Shown: piece by piece, positions 30,975 through 43,000 of the stretch
Numbering within the stretch: the stretch's first letter is position 1
Layout of the letters: the number at the start of each line of letters is the position of its first letter
Assembly: GCF_019279795.1 (NCBI RefSeq)
Contig: NC_056732.1
Location: forward strand, 1,072,788,078 to 1,072,852,077
Reading direction: 5' to 3'
DNA: 64,000 nt
From: Protopterus annectens
Taxonomy: Eukaryota > Chordata > Ceratodontiformes > Protopteridae
The notes under the pieces: model-generated
The model's input: only the letters and a program-made list of their open reading frames with translations
Told to the model about the DNA's origin: nothing
Databases searched by the model: none
Translations under genes and position numbers: made by a program

Positions 30975-33282
30975 AGAGGATAAGAATGTGTTCCCCTTGC
31001 TTGTTGATGTACCACATGACAGTTGTGTTGTCTGTTAGAACCAACACCTGCCCTGGAAGAAGTAAATCCTTGAAAGCTATTAATGCAAATTGGACTGCTA
31101 ACATCTCCTTCAAGTTGATATGTAGATGTTGAAGTCTGGCAGGCCACGTGTCTTGTACCCACTTTCCGTTTAGATGAGCTCCCCAAGCTTTGTCTGAGGC
31201 ATCTGTCGAAGAATCTGACTCGCCTCTGGCCGGGTCACAGAGAGTCCCTTGTTTAGGTGACATTCCTGAGCCCACCACAAAAATTCCTTTTGAATGCAAG
31301 GTATTATCTGAATGACAGTGTCCATATCTTGGCAGTGCTGAGTCCATACATTCTTGAGATACCATTGTAGCTTCCTCATATGCAGTTTGGCATTGGGAAG
31401 CACCAGAATACAAGATGCCATGAACCCCAAGGCTTGAAGGACTGTCCTTGCAGTCAGCCTGGACTGATGAGACAATTGATGGAAGTAAAGAGAAAGATTC
31501 TGTTGTTTGTCCGGGGTCAAAAAGGCCATCTGGGATGCTGTATTCAGTCTCACACCCAGAAAGCACATATCCTGAGAGGGTACTAGACTGGACTTTATTT
31601 CGTTCACAGAATACCCCAGGCATCTTAGCACTGCTATCACATATTGTAAATGATGAAGAAGTTCGTCCTTTCCTTGGGCCAGAATCAGGCAATCGTCCAA
31701 ATAAGGATAGATCTGTATTCCTCTTAGCCTGAAGAAAGCTATCACTGGAGCCAGAACCTTCGTGAACACTCTGGGCGCAGTAGATAAGCCAAAGGGCAAT
31801 GCAGAGAACTGATAAATGAGAAGTCCCAGCCCGAAAACGCAGATACTTCCTGCAACTTAGCCTGATAGGAACATGAAGGTAAGCCTCCTTGAGATCCAGA
31901 GTCACCATCCAGTGATCTTTGCCCAGCAGAGGTAAAAGCTGTTGTAACGTCAACATTTTGAACTTGGGAATGTCCAGATAAGTGTTGAGGATAGATAAAT
32001 CCAAAATTGGTCTCCACGTGTTCCCCTTCTTTGGTACTAGGAACAGGCGAGAATAAAATCCTAGGCCCACTTCTGGCAGAGGGACCGGTTGTATGGCCCC
32101 TATTTGGAGCAGCAGAGAAATTTGTTTGTGAGCCTCTAGTCTTTGCTGAGGAGGAACGTCCGGCATGCCTTTGAAAGGAGGCAAGGTATGGAAATAAAAC
32201 CTGTAACCTTGGTGTATGATATCCAATACCCATCTGTCTTGGGTAATCAAACTCCAGTTTTCCTTGAAGAGTGCCAACCTTCCTCCCAAAGGTGCTGCCA
32301 GGCAAGAAAGATCTGGCAGCTGAAAAGGTAGGTCATTGGGCCTGTTTACGAAAGGACTGGCCCCTGCCCTCACCTGAAGATTGTGCAGGAGAACTCCCTG
32401 TTCTAGGTCTGAAGGAGCTCTGACCTCTGCCCCTACCATGTCTAGATCTACCCCTAGACTGTGAATCATAAGAAGGGTACGTCCACCCCTTAGCAGGCCA
32501 ATTCCTACTAAACTTCGGGGCTGGACTTGCAAAAAATCTTTAACAGCCTGCATAGACTTAGCCTTATCTTCCATTTTCTTTAAGACTGACTCCACAGGTG
32601 AACCAAACAACACATCAGACTGTAAAGGAGCATCCAAAATCCTTGTCTTAACATGGTCAGATAAATTCTGATCCCTCAGCCAGGCGTGCCTGCGAAGAAC
32701 TGACCCAGTGGCAGCCACCCTAGACGAGGCTTGTACAGCATCAAAACCACATTGTAAAGAATGCTTACCCACCTGTTCAGAGACATGTACCAAATCTTGT
32801 AAGTCTTTACACTCAATGCCTTCCGCCAGAGCATCCACCTTAGACTTCAATTGAGAAAGAAGATAGTTTTGATATTTCAACATGTGAAACTGGCAATTCA
32901 AAGCCCTCATAGCTAAGGTGGAAGAAGTATAGACTTTCTTTCCCCATCTATCCAAAGCTCTGGCCTCTTTATCTGGAGGAACCGGATTTTTTACAACAGA
33001 GGCCTTGACACCCTTAGGTCCCTGACTAACAGTTTCTGGGTCCGCCCTAGGACTCTTATAAAGATATTTATGAGCCTCAGGTACCCTGTAATACCTATCC
33101 GGTTTAACAGGAGCAGGAGGCAAAGAATCAGGATTAAGTGAAGCCTCTGCAAACACATCTTCCACAACATCCAGAACAGGTGGTATAGCCAAAGGCCTAT
33201 GTTGGGGTAAAAGCAAAAATTCCCTAAGCCTTTTCCTGGAATCAGAGAAGTCCTGACCTTCCCACTTAAAATGTTCCCTCAT
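30425..33282 (-). pseudogene. DIRS copy B gag C-terminus, RT and RNase H
   Basis: A 774-codon frame (33282-30958) begins with the C-terminal gag region (DRWGKKVYTSSTLAMRALN, RRHAWLRDQNLSDHV), then RT fingers (ITQDRWVLDIIHQGYRF, LGLGFYSRLFLVPKKGN, LDLKEAYLHVPI). The RT core is in a second frame, 31799-31170: MPFGLSTAPRVFTKVL and YPYLDDCLILAQ (catalytic). RNase H returns in the first frame (TDASDKAWGAHLNG, HINLKEMLAVQFAL, LVLTDNTT) and ends in the frame to 30425 (GAQNSLADVLSR, PDIDLFASPQNYQLP). Two breaks, near 31830 and 31190, flank the RT core. Confidence 0.9.
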
Positions 33283-34061
33283 GGAATGAAGAGTCTCTGA
33301 AAAGAAAAATCCTCTGGAGGAGAAGCAGAAGGAGTCGAATCATCTGCATCAGAATCTGAATAAGAAGAGTACTCCTGCAAGTCTTCAGCCGAAGACTCTG
33401 AAATATCTGAAGCCTGCTCAAAACTCCCCAACTCTGGTTCCACCCTAGGCCTCTTATCAGGAGGGGGCAAAGAACCTCTAATCAAAGTAATTAAATCTTC
33501 TGCCATTTTAAGCATGTGCTTCTTGGGCACAGATCCTGAAGAACTAGGAGTGACACCAACAGAAGCTAAACCTGGCCTGCCTCTGGGAGAAGCCTTGGAA
33601 ACAGAAGGAGAGGGCCTAACCACCCTAGGAATGGAGGGGAGTACAGTAACCTGAGAAGCCCCTTCAGCCTGACCTGCCTCCTGAGAGGCCACATCCTGCA
33701 AAATCAAAGTCTCTCCCTGGGACTCCAGAGAAGCCTCGTGCAACCACCGGGTCCACTGACGCCTCTAAACAACCCGCGTCCGATACGCACGACTCTTCCT
33801 GCCTGGGCTTAGCTGCTTTGTCTTTGCGCTTCTTCGAAGAAGCGGGCGCCGGAGCATCCGACGGCATCTTATAATTGCACCGCTTCAAGACCAACCTGGC
33901 ACAATCTAACCTTCGCTAATAGTGCGCTTATTGAACCTAGCACAAAAGCGACACCCAACAACGTCGTGCTCAGGCCCCAAACAAGGAATACACAAAGTAT
34001 GGTAATCTCTATGCGGTATCTGTTTCCCACAAGAAATACAGTTATTCACTTTTTCTGACAT
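33279..34061 (-). pseudogene. DIRS copy B gag N-terminal part, frameshifted
   Basis: Starts with MSEKVNNCISCGKQI at 34061, carrying a Cys/His cluster (CISC, CIPCLGPEH, CRFC) that should bind a metal. It changes frame near 33900 (PSDAPAPASSKKRKDKAAKP) and again near 33700 to an acidic, Ser-rich tail (SDISESSAEDLQEYSSYSDS) ending at 33279, where the next frame begins. Matches gag of copy A in layout. Confidence 0.8.
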
Positions 34062-34206
34062 CCGTAAACCACTGAGGCAAGAAAAACTAAAATATTCTAA
34101 CGGGTACTTAGCCAACTTTGACTCGGTCTGAAACTCCGACTTCGAAAAATTTCAGAACGCCGAACGGCAATTGCAACGCTGCTTCTGCATCGGACCATGC
34201 GGCAAA

Positions 34207-34359
34207 AAAGACTGAGGATATGACGTCGGTCATGCGCATTTGTACCCTGACGACCTGATGTCAGTCTTATGCGCCTTGACCGACGTCAGCCTAATACTTT
34301 GATATTCGGGCCGACCGAGGACAGCGGACTACCCAAGTGTAAGGACTGCAACAATGTGA
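34207..34359 (-). repeat. Right inverted terminal repeat of DIRS copy B
   Basis: Inverted copy of 28927-29079, including the same hairpin arms. It precedes gag on the minus strand, so it should hold the element promoter. Confidence 0.92.
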
Positions 34360-34370
34360 GATGAAGAACA

Positions 34371-35065
34371 TCTTATTGGAATAGCTGTCCTTAATAATAG
34401 TAACATCCAAGTAACATAACTCATCATAGGTGATGTAATTAAACTCCAAAAAAGGATGTAATTCCATTAATATAAAAAAATCTTTAAGCTCATCCAGAGT
34501 TCCCACCAAAAAATGTATATACCAGCCAAAAACCTGTTTTATAAACTCCACTTTTTAACAAAAGTGGAATTCCATATAGATTTCCATTCCCACTCAACCA
34601 TTACAAATTAGTGAACTCCGGGGCACATGCTGCACCCATTACCACTCATGTGGACTGTTGGTAATACTCACCCTCAACTGAAACAATTATTTCAAGATTA
34701 TTTCCAAAGTGGTTAACTACTGTTCTTGCTTGAAAATGAACTTCTCATTAAACCACTCTTAACCCACCCCATGTGGGATGACAGAACAGAGATCTTTAAC
34801 ATCAATTGTCACAAAGAACATATTCTCCCTATAAAAGTCTTCTTTTATGTTCATTAAAAAATACCATGAATCTGAGTAATTACGGAACATGGTGTACCAC
34901 ACTCTAAATCAAACTTCACAATGGGACAGGTTTTTTTGACCACCCCCCACATCAACTATTAACCAAAGGAGTAGGTTATATAAAATGTTACTGCATCTTT
35001 GGAATATCAACAAATGGAAGGAATACAGAACTTATTTACTTCCATAAATTTAAAATTATTCTGGT
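34371..35065 (-). pseudogene. PLE-3 RT core, degenerate
   Basis: Minus strand, from right: VDIPKMQ and PLVNS near 34960-35010 (equivalent of FGIPKLHS and RPVVAS), NYSDSWYFLMN then FFVTIDVKDLCSVIPHGVG (34760-34890), MGAACAPEFTNL (about 34610-34650, the AMG-x-CAP block), and GTLDELKDFFILMELHP, LCYLDVTIIKDSYSNK (34375-34510). The YxDD box itself is not readable. Many stops. Confidence 0.75.
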
Positions 35066-35069
35066 TTAT

Positions 35070-35880
35070 TTCCCCTTGCAAACAATCAATTCTACCACAA
35101 GCAAAATTTACTTGATTTTTAGAAACTTCATAAAATCTACTTAATATAGCCATCATTTTAAACAAGTAAATCAAAAACATTCACAACAAGCAGACCACTT
35201 ACAAGTGTGGGAACCACAAGCAATGTTGTTTTATAAAACAAGGAGAAAATAATAACGATAGGTAGGTTTACAGGAATGGATGGATATTTAATTGTGGAAC
35301 CAAAGGAGTGGTTTATGTGGCTACCTGTAAGAAATGTACATTTTAGTTTGGGAAAAAAGAAAGTTATCTTAGAACCAGAATCTATGAACAGGAGTATGAT
35401 GTTAGAAACGAAAATACATGTCTAAAAGCACGATATAGACATATTAACCATTACACAGATCATGGATTTTTTCCAGGTTTTTGAAAAGGTTGAGCCAAAT
35501 GTGAGACAGTGTCCTGGAAAAATGTGAATTAATGTGTTGGTTGATCACTGATGCTGAAAAATGCCAGGACTTGATTATTTCTCTATTATGAGTATAAATT
35601 AAGATCATTAGAAGTGCACGGTTTGTATTAAATTACTTACTTTTATATTACATTTTGCATAGAACTCTTTGTACTATGTTTCAGCACTGCTGCATGGAGC
35701 GTTTATAGGGCATTTCTATGAAAAGATTGTTTCGTTATGGAATGATCATGTGACTTAATGTGGGCATTTAAAAAAGGGAAGTGTGATTAGATTCTGATGA
35801 AGTCTGGACTAAGATGAAAGATCTTTATTTTTTATTAAACTTCAGTTTGTCTACTTTGTGGCCAATATACTGCTTGACAT
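35070..35880 (+). pseudogene. PLE-4 GIY-YIG endonuclease and 3' tail
   Basis: A 5'-truncated PLE on the plus strand. CGNHKQCCFIK (35199-35231) is the Cys motif. FNCGTKGVVYVATCKKCTF (35289-35345), a stop, then SYLRTRIYEQEYDVRNEN and ARYRHINHYTDHGF (35360-35470) are the GIY-YIG domain. The 3' end has a degraded hammerhead at 35794-35824 and ATTAAA at 35833-35838. It resembles PLE-1 more than PLE-3. 35070-35180 holds nothing I can read. Confidence 0.7.
35794..35824 (+). ncRNA. Degraded hammerhead motif in PLE-4 tail
   Basis: CTGATGA (35794-35800), stem II AGTC/GACT (35801-35810), five extra bases, GAAA (35816-35819) and the self-complementary helix III AGATCT (35819-35824). The five-base insertion should spoil activity. 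Confidence 0.5.
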
Positions 35881-36564
35881 GGTGTGTTCTACTTTCTCAA
35901 TGTTTAGACAGACACTGAGAAAAAGTTTTATTATTAATATTTCTATTAACACTTCAGGAAGTAAACTGCATATTATATATTGTAAAACAGTTTTATAAAC
36001 TGTACAATGTGGGGGGGCTTACAAGTGGCTGTTACATTTGTTAGAGACATTAAAAGAAATTAAATTCTTAGTAGTAATTCAGAATTTACACTGTTACAAG
36101 ACATGAAAGGCTGGAAAGAATTAAGTTAAAGTTAATATGTTGTGACCTTGAGCTATTGAGATGAAGAAACATACAAAGTATGAATCTATTATATGCTAGA
36201 TAGCTTTACAAAAGCAGAGGAAATTTGAGTGCTTAGACCAATAGCCACCCACAGGCTTGAAAAGTAAGATAAAATGGCAAACCGGCATGAAAATACAATA
36301 AGCCTGCAAAGCATGCAAAATGGTAGTGTATCCTTTCATTTAAAAAGTTACCATTTTTCCATTAGCAAATGCATTCAAATAAAGTATAAAAAGGTGCAAC
36401 CTAGTAATCATCAAGATGTCTTAACAGTGTGTTCTGAGTGATGTCTACAAAAGTTCATTAATGTATCTAAAAAGGTACCAGCACATGTCTCAGAGCACAA
36501 ACACTTGGTAATGAATAAAAATCAGTCTGTAGGTGCAAGTAATTTATCATGACATGTCTGAAAA
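35881..36564. other. AT-rich stretch without recognised features
   Basis: No coding potential, no match to other copies in the window that I can see. Probably native OXSR1 intron or a very old repeat. Confidence 0.5.
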
Positions 36565-36610
36565 TACAGTTCAGCAAGTAAATTCACCATAAAACAGAAA
36601 ATATTCAAAT

Positions 36611-36738
36611 GGCTACTGCTGCAGTGGCCTTCACTGTATAGGTTGTAACCTGCCAAGGATATAACAAGCTGGCCAGCTTCTAAGCTTCAAGGCACTTTTC
36701 ACACGCCAATATTGTCATATAGCTCATGCCGAGCTGAC
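36611..36738 (+). repeat. Left inverted terminal repeat of DIRS copy C
   Basis: Degraded inverted match to 44869-44995. Shared blocks include CCAAGGATATA, GCTGGCCAGCTTC and AAGCTTCA. Confidence 0.7.
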
Positions 36739-36894
36739 TAAGGGACAAGTTTGGGCACAAAGTCTTTCATGGGTTTCCTTACATCAAAAAGAGATGCAGA
36801 GTCCTGAAACGACAATGCAAGGCACAACAAAAAACATTTCCACACCCTGACAAACAAAACTCAACGATGAATGGGGCGAGGGGTTGCTTAGTAA

Positions 36895-37005
36895 AGCAGT
36901 GAACATTTGAACGTCTACTGTTCATGTAAGTTTACTTACACAACTGTGCTATATTCATCATATTGATCACTGCTGCAGTAGCCTTGGTTGGCTACATGAG
37001 TACAC
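36895..37005. repeat. Internal complementary region of DIRS copy C
   Basis: Its left half resembles the complement of the element left end (36565-36625: GCAGT...CATTTGAA...AAGTTTACTT...AACTGT). Its right half (ATTCATCATATTGATCACTG, then CAGTAGCCTTGG) resembles the complement of the right end near 44970-45010. Same position and logic as in copy B. Confidence 0.6.
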
Positions 37006-37330
37006 TACCCTATCTTACTACATTTGGGGAGGTGGAAGGAGAAGAGTCCAGGAGCCCCTGGAGGATGGTAGGACCAAAGTCCAATGTCTGACCTAAACTT
37101 AGAGATGGAATCAAGCTTATATAGTGTTTTGTAAAAATATGTACAGAGGACCAAGTAGCAGCTACTAGAATATTCTAGAATCTCACCCTTTACAAAAAAA
37201 AAAAAAAAAAAAAAACAGGAAAGCAAGGCCCAGGTAGAATAACCCTTGACCCTGCCTAGAATAATTTTGTTGTGGACAGTATAATAAAAGGTTAATAGCC
37301 TTAGACAGCACTTCCCTACAACAGCTCCCC
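37005..37330 (-). pseudogene. DIRS copy C recombinase, C-terminal piece
   Basis: Minus strand: FYYTVHNKIILGRVKGYSTW (aligned with FCYSHHGKEIPAGIRPHSTR of copy B; the catalytic His and second Arg are changed), then VKGEILE and, in another frame, VAATWSSVHIFTKHY with the tyrosine kept (about 37110-37155). A 23-base A run at 37194-37216 breaks the frame. Confidence 0.7.
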
Positions 37331-39275
37331 CAACTCCTAACCCTAAACCCCCCACTCGTCTCTTCTTCTTCACCTCAACACCTACCTCCAACATAAAGAC
37401 TATTGTCAAAACTTAAACACACCAAACTCGCAGCTGACAACCTCCCCTCTGAATACTTGAAAACTACAGTTGATACACTAGCCTATCCGATTTAAATTCT
37501 AATCAACCATTCCATAACAGAAGGCTATGTTCCTCGATATGGAAAATATCCCACATCATTCCCCTCCACAAAGGCACCCCCCTCCACCAACCTCTCCAAT
37601 TACCGCCCCATTGCTATTCTCTCCAAGATACTTGAAAAATGTATCAACACCCAGGTCTCTAACTATCTCCTAGCTAATAATCTCCTCTCCAAAACCAAAC
37701 ATGGTTCAGGCCATATCACAGCACTACCTCTGCTCTCCTTCATCAACACTATACTTCATCAAAAGGCAATGGCCTCTTCTCTACTGCCATATTTCTACAT
37801 CTCTCAAAAGCCTTTGACATGGTATCTCATGAGCTACTACTTTACTCTACTCTCCCCAACCTTTCCTTTTCACAATCAGCCTGCAACTGGTTCCACAGCT
37901 ATCTACACAGACGCCAGCAATCAGTAATCTGGGACGATAGCCTATCACCTCGCCTCCCAGTTATTCTCAGAGTTCCCCAAGGGTCTTATCCTCGGCCCTC
38001 TGCTATTCTCACTTTTCACTAACAACCTACATACTGCCACCACACAAGCATCTCGTATACAGTACGCAGAGGACTCTACTCTCATCTGCTCTGCCCCCAC
38101 TCTACCAGAACTACAACAAAATCACACAGGAATCATTCTCTTCTGTAGAAAACTGGCTATCCAATGCTCAGCTCCTACTCAACCCAAGTAACACAAAACT
38201 TCTCCTGTTCCAATCTTCCAAAGCCACCCAAAACACTCCCCACTTAAACATTCTCACCAAAGACAATACCATCATCTCTATCAGAGCATATAAAACTACT
38301 CAGTGTAGAAACAGACAACAAACTTTGATATGACACCCGCATATCTCTCACAATAAAAAAGTTCACTAGAAACTTGGTGCATTATATCGAAGCCGCCAAT
38401 TCATAAGCAAGGCAGCTAGAATCTCCATAGCCAATTCCTAGCTAATCTCCACCCTACTCAATGCATTCCCCATACTTACCATCCTTAGACAGACAGACCT
38501 ACACAAGCTGGATGCTTGTTACAACAAAATTGCTAAATGTGCCAATGGAAACTACCACAGCCATCATTATATCTCCCTTAAAGAACTAAAATGGCTATAA
38601 CTCCCACAACTCCTTCACTTTAATCAACTCACCCTCACTCAAACTTAACCACCCCTTAACATCCCTTCCCTTCAAACCCTTCTCCAACCCTATCACTCCA
38701 CTAGGCCCCTAAGATCAAGCAACAAAAATCACTGTTATCAAACGCAAAAACTCATCAGGAGAAGCCATATTTTCATGTACCACATCTAAACTTTGGAACA
38801 ATCTTCCACCCTCTATAACTACTCTACCTTCCAGCAGCCTTTTCAAGACTGCGCTCAAACTCCACTTAAAATTTGCACTGGCTTTGTCCTTGTTCTCATC
38901 CAGACTAACACCCCCACCCTTACCTCCCCCACCTAGACACTTAACCCAACTATACTACAGCCACTACTAACCACAGTCAGAACTAGCTAGTTGTCTTTAC
39001 ATACTTTTAAAATCTTGTCTGACAACTTTGTTACTATTATAAACGACAAGAAACTATCTTAACTTGCAACATTTACTGTATATACTGTTGATAATCAATA
39101 TCTTGTTACTGTATTAAAGCCAACAACCTGTAATATTGTTTACTATTGCTGCAACTTTGTATCTCTATTCATCATATACATGATGTGCAGCTTTTCTCCC
39201 CAGGCATCTGCTGAAAAAAGACCTGCATCCAGTCGGAATTTCCCAGTAAACAAATGTAAATAAAATGACCATTTG
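37330..39275 (+). mobile_element. L2-clade LINE inserted in DIRS copy C
   Basis: Plus-strand L2-type element, 5' truncated inside the RT. Readable: VSNYLLANNLLSKTKHGSG (37650-37705), LSKAFDMVSHELL-type stretch (37800-37845), FPKGLILGPLLFSLFTNNLH (37975-38030), IQYAEDSTLICSA (38058-38097, YAED in place of YADD), and the C-terminal domain to about 38900. The 3' tail (39180-39265) reads GCTTTTCTCCCCAGG, CATCTGCTGAAAA, CAGTAAACAAATG, as in L2-type tails. It splits the DIRS recombinase directly after VSKW. Confidence 0.8.
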
Positions 39276-40060
39276 GAAACTGTCTGTTTTGACACAGATT
39301 GGACAAGAAAAGAAAAACATATCCAAAGATCAGAATGATTTAGTTCTGTAAAGACGGTGTTGAACCTGTCAACATGCAAAGTATGCAATATCTCTACGCC
39401 ATCATAAAAATCAAGTTAGTTCTTAAAGAAACCCTGTCTCTCTGTGAAAAATGAGAAAGTTTCAAGCTCCTGGTTCAACTGGAGCATTAGATTCTCCAAC
39501 ATAAAAATTAAAATCCCAAGGAGCAGTCCCTGTTTTTCTTAGAGGCCTCATAAGTAAAACAACTTTCAAAACATTTTGACCCAAGAATGCCCTGAACAAA
39601 AAGATGATCCATGGCAGGCACATTGATATGGCCAATACATGAATCTTGATGAAGGAGTACGAAAGGCCATAGGGAAATAACTCGCACAAATACTAAAAAA
39701 GAAAAAAAAAAAAACAGAACTACTAGCCCGGGTGCTGGTTATGTTGTTAGCAAATGGAATTTTTTTCTGGTTGGTGCCAATATCAGACTCCCTACTAGGG
39801 GGCTTTCTTATCTCAATTAGTAAAAGCTGCACAACCTCAGTAAACAGATGCTTAAAGGAAATTAAGAGCCTATCATCCAAGCAGTCAGGGTGTATCAAAC
39901 ACCCCTGATGTTGTGTGATTAGATTCATTCTGTTAGGATGCTTGTGATAATTGCCCCTAGCCATTTCCAAAAGATGGAAGAACCACACTTGTTCTAGAGT
40001 CAGAAAGGGAGTCACCACAATGACCCTGAGGGGTTCCTTTTAAATATTCAGAGGTACCCT
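39275..40060 (-). pseudogene. DIRS copy C recombinase, N-terminal piece
   Basis: Minus strand, aligned with copy B: GLSYSFIKIHVLAISMC (GLSFSSIKVHAAAISAH in B), RPLRKTGTAPWDFNFYVGES (RAPTPAWDLNFVLEK), and SVSKQTVSKW (PVSKQTISKW) where the L2 insertion begins. The first catalytic Arg region is not readable. Frames are broken repeatedly; an A-rich run lies at 39698-39714. Confidence 0.7.
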
Positions 40061-43000
40061 GGTATCCTGTGTGATGACATGGGCTAGTGCCAGCATAGTC
40101 CTTCAAATAAATTGATAGATACAATATACTTATGTCACAAATGTATTAGAACTGTATGCCATTTGAAAATCAAAATGTGTTTGTAAAGCTGGTAGTGTTA
40201 AAAAATAGTATCAACATTGGGTCCTGCTGGAGAGCGAAGGAATACACATGTAAGACTATGTACACGTTAGCAAAGGACACTGGAAGATAAGCAGTTAATC
40301 TTAGTCCAGTTAATTTAAATTTCAAGGGATTTCCAAACCTAGCTATTAAGCCATCAACAGTACCCCACTGTGCTGAATAGAACTGGAGTCGGTAGATCTG
40401 GGAGTGGCCATTGTTTAACAGCCTCTATAAAGAAGAGGGGGGGGGGGAGTATTGTAATTGTTTCATGGTTCCAGGGAACTGCCATAAACATTTAGATGTG
40501 TACCGTAGCAGTCTATGCTTAAAGTCCCATCTCAGCTTCAAAGGGGGATACTGTGAGAACTTGGCGCCAGGTGACCAGATGAGGTCACTCTGCCAGCCAT
40601 CTTCGAAATTATGTTTTAGATATTGCAATGGGAAATCTCTCAGTACTGAGTATTCTGTCTTGGATCTGACAACAAGAAGGACCATTCACCACATCATCTG
40701 CCTTGCTCTATTAAAAGTAAGAAAGGAACTGTAATTCTCCTAGATTCAGTCAGGAAAATATAATGAAGCCTAGTTTAGACACAGTTTTCTTTGTCGGACT
40801 CTGTCCATCAACATTATTTTTAATATTTCCTGTGATTTGAACTCTGGCTTACTGTAAATATATATTCAGTATTTTCATGTGGGCCTTAGAGTAGCTGATT
40901 GTGGAGTGTCTAGTGACAGTGATAACAACCTTATATTCTGAGCAGAAGGGGATACAGCAGGTAAATCTCTGCCAACCGTTCCCAGGTGTGTGTGAGAGAG
41001 CTACTTGAAATCAAGGACACAAAACACTGGTCAGACACTGTGCTAAACGAACTGGCTTGGACACTCAGCTGAAGGCCTAACCTTGCAGCTATACCAGTGG
41101 GGAGTCTTACTGGGGACCCGGAGGGAGAGAGAGCCAGACACCAGAAAGTGTGTGTTCCTTGTGTGCTCTTAAGGTGAATGGTGCTTGATGCAGACAGATC
41201 TGCATCTGGAAATACTGAGTGCATCCATTTGTACTCCCAAGTTACAGTCCCTCTCCAGTGTCAGGGGAGAAGATTCAGGCTCCTTGATTACTGGTCCAGT
41301 GTGATGACATCACACCCTGGATATCAGTCAAAAGGATGGAAAAGCATACAAGAACATTCTTGTCAAAGAAAATGAAATGGCATCTGCCTTCCAGGCCTTT
41401 TTGGGTGGAGTCCTGGAACAGAATTTTACCAGCTGATTATTTGGAGAAGAGGCAGTCATCCAGATTAATTCCCCACAGATGGAGTACATCTACGAAAAAA
41501 AACTTGACCTAGCTTGCATACGTGAGGGTCTGCCCTCTCTTGCTCAGCTTATCAGCCACAGAATATTGCTCTGACAGAATGAAGGATGCCTGGGGAGCGA
41601 GACTGTGCTGTGAAGCTACATCCGAAGTTAACATGGCTAGTTAATAAAGGGGGGTACAACATGGATGCACCCCCTCCCTCAGCTTACAGATATGCTACAT
41701 GACTGTGGTACTGCCAGAAACAACTTGAAGGCCCTGGGGACCAAAAATGATTCAGAGTGGAGTGCCTTGATCAGGGTAAGCAGCCATTTTATATTTCTGT
41801 GTCTGCATCTGTCCTAAGTGTTGCACACACCTTGCACTAGTGTCCCTCCCTGAACTGCTCCAAGTGGAAAGTCTGAGGATCTGTGGTGACTGACAGTTTT
41901 GAAACAAAGAGGGAGAAGAGAAGACCTGAATTTGGTGGAAACAGTAAATATCCCCAAGTAATATTTTCTACTGATAAACCCCAACACTGGGATTTAAAAA
42001 AGACAAGGGATATTGATGCTGGGACCAAACAGACTCCAGATAACCCCAACAAGACTTCACAAAAGATACAAGGGTATAATAAGATGAGAATCACAGATGT
42101 TATGAAACTCAAAGTCCTGTGGTATTCTCTTGCAGTAACCAACGTCAGAGTGGAAAACCTTAGAAATATCTATACAGCGATTTGTTTTTCCTCCTCTTTG
42201 AACGGACGTTTCTAGCTGTCACCCCAGGAATACCATCCTGTGTGAAGGAGTCAAAAATAGATTTTGAAAGTTCACTTCACTTGGAATCCTGCTTGTAAAA
42301 GACATCTCTAACCCAAGTGAAAAATGCCCGACACTTGGGAAAACACTCTGCAAAGAAAATCAAGTCATATAAATATGGAAAATGAAGAAGAAAATGGATA
42401 CCTTGTAGCCTGCAATTTGCTATAAACTAGAACAGGACACTTGCACCAAAGGTGCAGTGGCTAGTCCAAAGGGTAAGGCAAGAAACCAAATGCGATCTAG
42501 CCAGACAAACACTTAAGCTTTTAAAAGTAGTGTACCCAAGGAGGCTTGAATTAAGAAACAGAGGCAACATTACGAAGTGACATAATTTTGAAGTTGAACA
42601 CAATCACAAACAGGTCTAGGAAAGATAAATCCAGAACTGTCTCCAAGAAACTTCTTTCTTGACATTAAATACAGCCTGAAATAAAAATGTTTCCCCAAAT
42701 TGGGAAGGAGGGACTGGTTCTATCACTCCCTGGAGCAACATGTAAAAGGAGGACTGTCTGGTCTGGTGGATGAAGAATATCCTCTCATTGCCATCTTCAA
42801 ATCTGATGATGAATCCTCACAATCCATGTATCTGAAAATATTTGTTGCCAAAGTAAAACATGGATATTCAGACTTTCTGGAGGGGAAATGGATTGCCAGG
42901 CTTTTGGCGGGGAGGGGGGGTACAAATTCCCTTAAACAGTCAAGCTGATTAGTTGGACTGTCCTTGGTTTTGGCAGTTCCTGAATTATTTTTGGAACACC

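Larger units (their letters stand above)
28885..34370 (-). mobile_element. DIRS-type retrotransposon copy B, nearly complete
   Basis: A 5.5-kb minus-strand DIRS element. It has inverted terminal repeats (28927-29079 and 34207-34359), an internal complementary region (29255-29356), gag, RT-RNase H and a tyrosine recombinase. DIRS elements insert through a circular intermediate with the recombinase, without target-site duplication; none is seen. The two terminal repeats differ at about one position in 150, so insertion is recent. Frame breaks in gag, around the RT core and in the recombinase are few. Confidence 0.92.
18740..35070 (-). mobile_element. PLE-3, old Penelope-like element split by L1 and DIRS
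   Basis: A minus-strand PLE in three pieces: 3' tail with GIY-YIG (18740-19490), post-catalytic RT (28590-28884) and RT core (34371-35065). The L1-like LINE (19500-28589) and DIRS copy B (28885-34370) separate them. Across the DIRS the protein runs from LCYLDVTIIKDSYSNK to IEIPTYCNYVLHYGSCHP with at most a small indel. Across the L1 the linker is shorter than in PLE-1, so a deletion at the L1 insertion is likely, or these are two different PLEs. Confidence 0.65.

Noticed and set aside
30958..33282. A 774-codon frame that could be a host gene
   Set aside because: It contains DIRS gag, RT and RNase H motifs and lies between matching inverted terminal repeats.
37194..37216. The A run as the poly(A) tail of an inserted LINE
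   Set aside because: DIRS recombinase sequence continues on both sides, so it is an internal expansion.
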